From the NCBI GenBank assembly GCA_002633005.1, contig NMRA01000140.1:126001-178157 (forward strand): 52,157 nucleotides of DNA, given 5' to 3'. The stretch comes from Phoronis australis. Taxonomy: Eukaryota; Phoronida; Phoronidae. Numbering within the stretch: the stretch's first letter is position 1; each line of letters opens with the position of its first letter. Shown here piece by piece: positions 48,401-52,157 of the stretch. Both the position numbers and the translations under genes were made by a program. The notes under the pieces are model-generated. The model was not told the DNA's origin, did no database searches, and worked only from the letters and a program-made list of their open reading frames with translations.

Positions 48401-51400
48401 CATACCATTTATCATTAATTCATCAAAGTTAAGGCAAGACTGTCTCTTTCTCGGTTCTGCAGCAGTTTTATTTGTAGTGTTTTTAAACCCGTTTTTAGTC
48501 GTCTGATTTAGCGCTGTGGTTGTTCTGACCTTGATTTCAACTGTTAGGTCCAGGGACAGAGAGAGGGAACGCGAGAGGGAGCGAGAGCGCCGCAAGAAGG
48601 GTCTTCCACCGATTAAAGAGAAACACCTCAGTGGTAAGTGCTAACAGTTGCATCATCATTACATACACTATTGGTCTACTTACGCCAACCTCTAGCCTTT
48701 TAACATTGGCACGGCGTTTCGGTCAGTCACTTTCCCTGGCCATCTTAGGTGTTACAGCATTTTACATTGGCATGGCATTTCGGTCACTTCTCCGGCCGTC
48801 CTCAGGTGTTACAGTGTTCTTAGAAGAATGAGCATGGATGTATAGTATGTTCATGGTATTTAAGAGGAAGAGGTTGGTGTAAACAGACCAATAGAACTGA
48901 TATTAGTACACTACCACCTCAAAATAGTTTTAGGAAGACACTTCGCTGTAGAGTTGATTACATCATATTTGAACTTGTCCAAATTACTGAACAGTCATCA
49001 AAAGGTTATTCTTCAGGGACAGATTTTGCCATCTAATCTAAATCGGGGCTCCTTAAACGTTGGGGATTTCCAATCTTTCGCTACCTGAATATTCATCATC
49101 ACATGACTTCTACCAAGGCTTTTAAGAGGTTTTTGGTTTTGATTTCCTCTTCTATTTGATTTCCAGCCTCCTTTTCTTATCTCTTTTTTTTATCATTATT
49201 TTCTCTTTATTCATGCAAAGGCGTTTATTTCAGTTAAATTTTACAAACACAAATACTATTTTTCTCACAGAAGCCTATTTGGGGAATGATACATCACCTG
49301 GAAATTTTTCTTTTTTGTCATTGGTCATTCCAAGCTCTGTTCTACGTGTCATTGAAATGTTTTCACTTTTCATTGTGCTTTGTTATTCCCATGGAAACTC
49401 ATCACATTTTGGTGGTTACCCTCGAGTAAATATGTCCACATCTCGCATCGTAGTGTGGGTACTGTGTATTATTTTGGTGTTAATTAGTTTCTTGCTTTGG
49501 GTTCATGTGACGTCATGCTGATAGGGGGTGGGGGGGGGCACTAGCATTCTTCTTTGATATGTACAGATGTTTTATACTTGTCAAATAGCAAAAGATTTTA
49601 TGATGAATGCCAAAGATAATTTGGGTAACATTTGTGAGTGCAAACTGGAATTTTTTTCAGCCATTTGTCTAAGGATAACATTTTCCGAGGTTGTTCCTTA
49701 TATTTTGTGAATGATATTTTGTGATGAACAGTGACCTTTCTACAGTTCTAAAATTTTGGAGTATCTTTCGTACTTGTCACCTTTTGCATGGACGTATAGA
49801 TGTAATTTCTGTAGTTTTTCATTGGTTGGTTTCATTTTGCTTTGAAAGAACACAACTGATCTCTGGCACATTGTTCAGGTGTTGGACTGTGTCTGTAGTC
49901 AGTACACTTGGTAGCCTGTGCTACATTGAGCGCTCAATTTAACTGCAGGCTTCACCAGAACTCAATGGTGAATTCTGTAAGTAATTGAGCTACACACAAG
50001 ATTGATTAGTTGTGACTCACGCCATTACAGTCTACAAAGGTTTTATTGTTTGTATTGTGGTTGTTCAGCTATTGGTTGAGCAGTGTGTGTGTGCACGTGT
50101 GTGTTTGTGTGCTCCATGATTCCTGGGTGGACATGTCATGTGGTTGAGTCAATGAAACTCTGTATATACTTTCCAATTCTTTGCTAATTTACACTCAGGG
50201 GATCATTCTTTGTACATTGCAGTGTGTTCATCTACCTTGTGGATTGGTCACCTCAACCGCGTGACCTCAGAACATGACCTGAGAGGAGAGCTTGAAAAAT
50301 ATGGCCCTGTCAAGTCCATCAATGTAAGTTTTTTTTCTGGTGTGTGGTGCTTCTGTAGAAATGGTTGTGACAGTTTCTAATGTGATGTCTACGATTCTTA
50401 GACGTTTCTGAAACGATCAGAATTTGACCTGTGATTGTTGTCCTTGAGTGGTAAGCTACTAGAGATATCTGGAACTTTGTTGTTGTCGGAAGTTTGATTT
50501 CAGAAGGAAAATCCTTTATCAAGCACTTGGCTCACACCAGCACCGGGGATCAGAAGGGGACAATGTGTTTTGTGTAAATGTTAAGACGCCTAAGGTTTCA
50601 ACTGGTGTGTAAATAGTGGTGAATTCGTTCTGCACAGTCTAGCTGTTCAAGTTGACCTCACAACTATGGGGTGTTACTTGGTAATCTGTGCCATAGAAAC
50701 GCTTTGTAAACTACAGGGTGGTCAGAAGTGGTCTCGTCTGTAACAAAGCAGTGCTACACTAAATACAGTACAAGTCAAAAGTATTCAAACAAAGTGACCC
50801 TGAATATCCGTCATGACGAGCAGGTAGAAGTTGGAATTCTTCGTCAGAGTAGTCTCCCCTGATGACGGAGAATGAAGGGGAATTGACGGGATAGTTAGTA
50901 TGGTGGCCGAGTCATTCTGTAATTAGAATTTGCCGCCCTAGTAGTTATTACCAGTCATTTTCGCTGTTAACAGAACTAGCCGTCATGACAGAGAACCGTT
51001 ACTTTGTCAGATTACTTTTGTCTTGTCACTTTACATGTCCTATTGTAATTAATTCCGTTCAGTCGTGTATAGCTCATCGTCACTGGCTTGCAGTCATTGT
51101 TGTTCTGTTGTTGGTCTGCAGTTGGAGATCTGCAGTCCAGGTCATCAGGTGTAGCATTGGTGGTACTGATGGTCATTGGAACTGGTCCATTTCAACCTTA
51201 TTTTGATATGCAGATTATTCCGCCGAGAGGCTGTGCATTTGTGGGCATGACCAAGCGTAAAGATGCGGCGCGGGCGCTGGACAAACTGAAGAGGGGCGTC
51301 AAGCTGCAGGGCAATGAGCTCAAGGTAAGTGGGGCGGGGAAATTTGAGAAGTGTACACAATTGCAGGTATTTCATCCATTGCGCTGCTGCTGGAACGGCA

Positions 51401-52157
51401 TTTTGGAACGGTTGTCATCTGATAAATAGTCCGCATTTTCTGTGGTGATTTATTTCAGCGTGATCAAATGACGAGTGCAAATCTACATATTAATCCGATG
51501 CACTTTGAGGCTCACTGCCAATCTTGTATGATGGTTGTTTATAGTTGTACTCACACCAAAAAGCATGTTCCGTTGTATCTGTGCTTTCAATAACATTGAG
51601 TTTAAGTAACAATTGCAGTTTTCCTACATTTATTACACATCACAAAGTTATCTGTGATGTCGCCGGGTGTTTACGAGCCAATAACTGTCCCATAATGTAT
51701 TTCGAACACTACGTTAGCGCCAGCTACTAATTGAGTAAGCATTGAGCCGTAGATGAAATTCCAAAATTGGGTAGTTTTGTCTCTTGTCTCCACTGTGTTC
51801 TGACTTGGTTTGTGAAAGGCAGTGCTGGTGGTATTTCGTATGTGTTAAGGTGAGTCATGGGTAGCGCTGTTCAACACTGTTGTGGTCAACTTTGCCAAAG
51901 ACATTTCGAAACTGTACGTGCTGTTGCCAATGTTAAGACTGTTTTGTGCCTGGTTTTGCAAGGGTACTGCAGGTGTCACTACTGGTTTGATGTGTCTGCT
52001 GCAGTTTTTTTTTTCAGGTTATTGCCTTTGAAGCAATGTATCTCTGTCAAAGTGTTTTCTAAAAATGCTTGGTGTTTTGTGTCAAGTGTCCATGTTTGTG
52101 GTGTATGACTGCGTTAGAAAATTACCGTCTTTGGTGATGGCATTTACAGGTTGCCTG
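36454..52157 (+). CDS. SCAF8: SCAF4/SCAF8 orthologue, RNA polymerase II CTD-binding SR-related protein (partial, 3' end outside)
   Basis: SCAF4 and SCAF8 bind the phosphorylated CTD of RNA polymerase II and suppress use of early poly(A) sites. Exons: 36454-36483, 40048-40176, 41113-41274, 42413-42530, 42952-43103, 43974-44293, 45952-46129, 46845-46927, 47952-48044, 48548-48633, 50223-50323, 51214-51324 and 52150-52157. All are GT-AG and phases agree, giving 523 codons and two bases. Domain order: CID (1-146), Ala/Lys linker, Q-rich (198-260), KKLLDFDYG plus acidic box (279-290), coiled Q-rich segment (303-363), RS/RE-rich (about 375-440), RRM from 453 (LWIGHL, GCAFVGM). The start is firm because MEAVRAFNNE joins the CID in phase. 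Vertebrates have two paralogues; I cannot say which name fits best. Confidence 0.96.
36484..40047 (+). other. SCAF intron 1 (3.56 kb)
   Basis: Contains a C-run (38500-38510), a G-run (38924-38938) and dispersed repeat family R near its end. The 148-aa open frame at 37845 has no domain, no splice context and is probably chance. On the - strand near 36940 a short frame ends in a good donor (AAAAGG/GTAAGA), but I could not extend it. Confidence 0.7.
39660..39935 (+). repeat. Dispersed repeat family R, copy 2
   Basis: TATGAAATCAATCTCAAATT, AATCAAATT, GTGATTTC, TGAGACCAG, CGAGCACGATCTCA, TACTTCCCATCTGAGTAA and GGTCTAAGTCACA follow the order of copies 1 and 3. It ends about 110 bp before SCAF exon 2. 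Confidence 0.65.
40048..40176 (+). CDS. SCAF8: SCAF exon 2: CID helices 1-3
   Basis: 43 codons, acceptor TATTGCAG, donor GTAACG. It holds SRAKMAQITKSAMKAIKF and HVVQSVEKFIQK, typical of the CID. Confidence 0.96.
41113..41274 (+). CDS. SCAF8: SCAF exon 3: CID centre
   Basis: 54 codons. It holds KVPGLYVIDSIVRQSRHQFG; in this family the VIDSI(V/L)R segment contacts the CTD. Confidence 0.97.
41716..42034 (+). mobile_element. 319-bp non-autonomous DNA element with CAGTGGCGGAT-type ends
   Basis: Left end CAGGGGTGGATCCAGGATT and right end (reversed) CAGTGGCGGATTTAGGG are inverted repeats. They are flanked by the direct duplication AGAAC (41711-41715 and 42035-42039). Near the right end a G-run faces a C-run around GGCCATGGCC. 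Ends of this type are widespread in animal genomes. A 5-bp duplication is unusual for hAT (normally 8), so I leave the superfamily open. It lies in SCAF intron 3. Confidence 0.8.
42413..42530 (+). CDS. SCAF8: SCAF exon 4: end of the CID
   Basis: 118 bp, ending in phase 1. SKIVRVLNLWQKNTVLP is the last CID helix pair. Confidence 0.96.
42952..43103 (+). CDS. SCAF8: SCAF exon 5: linker
   Basis: 152 bp, acceptor TGTTACAG, donor GTACGA. Encodes an Ala/Lys/Pro-rich linker and the helix VAKTVTQLLQQN. Confidence 0.88.
43974..44293 (+). CDS. SCAF8: SCAF exon 6: Q-rich segment and KKLLDFDYG box
   Basis: 320 bp, acceptor TCTTTCCAG, with a second AG three bases later that would drop one Gln (a NAGNAG-type acceptor). 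Ends in phase 2 before GTAGGG. The box FNKKLLDFDYGESDDEEE is a hallmark of SCAF4/8. Confidence 0.94.
44808..44939 (+). repeat. Dispersed repeat family T, copy 1
   Basis: A 132-bp block (from GCACATTGTTCAGGTGTT to TTGAGCTACACA) recurs at 49866-49996 in the same orientation with only a handful of differences. Both copies are in SCAF introns. No terminal repeats are evident. Confidence 0.85.
45777..45864 (-). mobile_element. tRNA-derived SINE copy 2
   Basis: Read on the - strand: GAGACAATGTGGGTCAATGG (A-box side), AGCTCCAGATTCCAG, CCCGGGTTCGAATCC (B box) and tail TCACTGGCTGACAATC, in the same order as copy 1 at 7497. It ends 87 bp before SCAF exon 7 and lies antisense to the gene. Confidence 0.7.
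45952..46129 (+). CDS. SCAF8: SCAF exon 7: Q/E-rich coiled-coil segment
   Basis: 178 bp, acceptor TTTTCCAG, ending GAG GAG before GTGGGT. The encoded LRQQLLQQQQAEFQQQ region is strongly helical. The last bases of this exon are repeated downstream as a minisatellite. Confidence 0.93.
46105..46325 (+). repeat. 46-47 bp minisatellite made of the SCAF exon 7 end and its splice donor
   Basis: Copies of AGAGCAGTCTGAGGAG plus GTGGGTAACTATAGCAACG are found with GAGGAG (or GAGAAG) at 46124, 46171, 46217, 46264 and 46310. The first is the real exon end. The other four keep the exon-like part and a GT dinucleotide at the same place (GTGGTA, GTGTGT, GTTGGT and GTGGCT). Confidence 0.92.
46845..46927 (+). 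CDS. SCAF8: SCAF exon 8: start of the basic RS region
   Basis: 83 bp, acceptor GTGCCTAG, donor GTATGA, phase 2. VEVIESEEAMEKSKERSH followed by R/S/H-rich sequence. Confidence 0.93.
47675..47850 (+). repeat. Dispersed repeat family R, copy 3
   Basis: AATCAAATTGAAGGTGATTT, TTGAGACCAGGTGTG, GTGCCAAGCACGGTCTCA and GGTCTAAATCACA are shared with copies 1 and 2. This copy lacks the left block of the others. Confidence 0.65.
47952..48044 (+). CDS. SCAF8: SCAF exon 9: RS repeats
   Basis: 93 bp. The codons alternate Arg/Lys and Ser (SRDRSRKKHKRSRSRSRSR). Both ends cut an AGG Arg codon after its second base, as in the neighbouring exons, so exon 9 could be skipped without frameshift. Confidence 0.94.
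48548..48633 (+). CDS. SCAF8: SCAF exon 10: RE repeats
   Basis: 86 bp, ending in phase 1 before GTAAGT. Encodes alternating Arg/Glu, then KKGLPPIKEKHLS, the lead-in to the RRM. Confidence 0.94.
48700..48815 (+). repeat. Tandem duplication of about 60 bp
   Basis: ACATTGGCACGGCGTTTCGG ... GGCCATCTTAGGTGTTACAG is followed directly by ACATTGGCATGGCATTTCGG ... GGCCGTCCTCAGGTGTTACAG. Two copies, in SCAF intron 10. Confidence 0.8.
48816..49865 (+). other. SCAF intron 10, unannotated part
   Basis: A 121-aa hydrophobic open frame at 49156 lies on the transcribed strand, T-rich, with no family. A G-run is at 49526-49537. Nothing else is seen. Confidence 0.5.
49866..49996 (+). repeat. Dispersed repeat family T, copy 2
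   Basis: Same block as at 44808-44939, including TGTGTCTGTAGTC, CACTTGGTAGCCTGTGCTAC and CTGCAGGCTTCACCAGAACT. Confidence 0.85.
50223..50323 (+). CDS. SCAF8: SCAF exon 11: first half of the RRM
   Basis: 101 bp, acceptor CATTGCAG, donor GTAAGT. STLWIGHL is the RNP2 strand; EKYGPVKSIN follows. Confidence 0.96.
50789..51007 (+). mobile_element. 219-bp MITE-like element with ACAAAGT ends
   Basis: The left end ACAAAGTGACC with CCGTCATGACG about 20 bp inside faces, at the right, GTCATGACA and GTTACTTTGT in inverted order. The inside also holds CGTCAGAG / CTGATGACGG. No open frame. SCAF intron 11. Confidence 0.6.
51214..51324 (+). CDS. SCAF8: SCAF exon 12: second half of the RRM
   Basis: 37 codons, donor GTAAGT. 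IIPPRGCAFVGMTKRKDAAR contains the RNP1 strand; the family often has Met where this protein has the first Ile. Confidence 0.96.
52150..52157 (+). CDS. SCAF8: SCAF exon 13, first 8 bases
   Basis: After acceptor CATTTACAG the window ends with GTT GCC TG, reading Val-Ala-(Trp). This is the K-(I/V)-A-W strand that closes the RRM in SCAF4/8. The rest of the gene is outside. Confidence 0.85.

Noticed and set aside
49156-49521. 121-aa hydrophobic open frame in SCAF intron 10
   Set aside because: Its hydrophobic look comes from T-rich intron sequence; no family and no start context.

Overview
This is a window of an animal (metazoan) nuclear genome. It is AT-rich, its genes are split by GT-AG introns of about 0.5 to 5 kb, and between the exons lie many short non-autonomous transposable elements, palindromes and minisatellites. 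Intron phases and protein lengths fit metazoan orthologues. The repeat style (CAGTGGCGGAT-type ends, ACGGACGGACGG motifs, tRNA-derived SINEs) suggests a marine invertebrate. I cannot fix the phylum from sequence alone. The window holds one 37-base assembly gap, in an intron.

Five genes were reconstructed exon by exon with matching phases. (1) + strand, 3215-4622: the last two coding exons of a small secreted-type protein with an LDL-receptor class A module, followed by a poly(A) signal at 5548. (2) - strand, 22155 down to about 13875: translation initiation factor eIF1A, six coding exons, 143 aa if the tiny last exon is right. (3) + strand, 24196-28953: IBA57, the mitochondrial iron-sulfur cluster assembly factor, five exons, 356 aa. 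(4) - strand, 35142-32409: MANEA, Golgi endo-alpha-1,2-mannosidase (GH99), three coding exons, 448 aa. (5) + strand, 36454 to the right edge: a SCAF4/SCAF8 orthologue (CTD-interaction domain, Q-rich, RS-rich, RRM), twelve complete exons plus the first 8 bases of a thirteenth. The order is LDLa(+), eIF1A(-), IBA57(+), MANEA(-), SCAF(+). It gives two head-to-head pairs (eIF1A/IBA57 about 2.0 kb apart, MANEA/SCAF about 1.3 kb apart) and two tail-to-tail pairs. The five genes have unrelated housekeeping or signalling roles; I see no operon or shared pathway.

The repeats are the most unusual part. From 10.24 to 12.04 kb there is an ordered array of eleven motifs on one strand that closely match the animal CTCF consensus, in a higher-order repeat of about 445 bp. 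eIF1A intron 1 (5.25 kb) carries two large inverted repeats. One is interrupted by a 794-bp insertion whose empty site is preserved in the other arm. Intron 4 of eIF1A has a 56-bp tandem repeat ending 22 bp from a splice donor. In SCAF, a 46-47 bp minisatellite is built from the end of exon 7 and its splice donor, so it repeats the donor five times. Other elements are a 224-bp palindrome, a 100-bp MITE family, a tRNA-derived SINE in two copies and a 319-bp element with a 5-bp target duplication.
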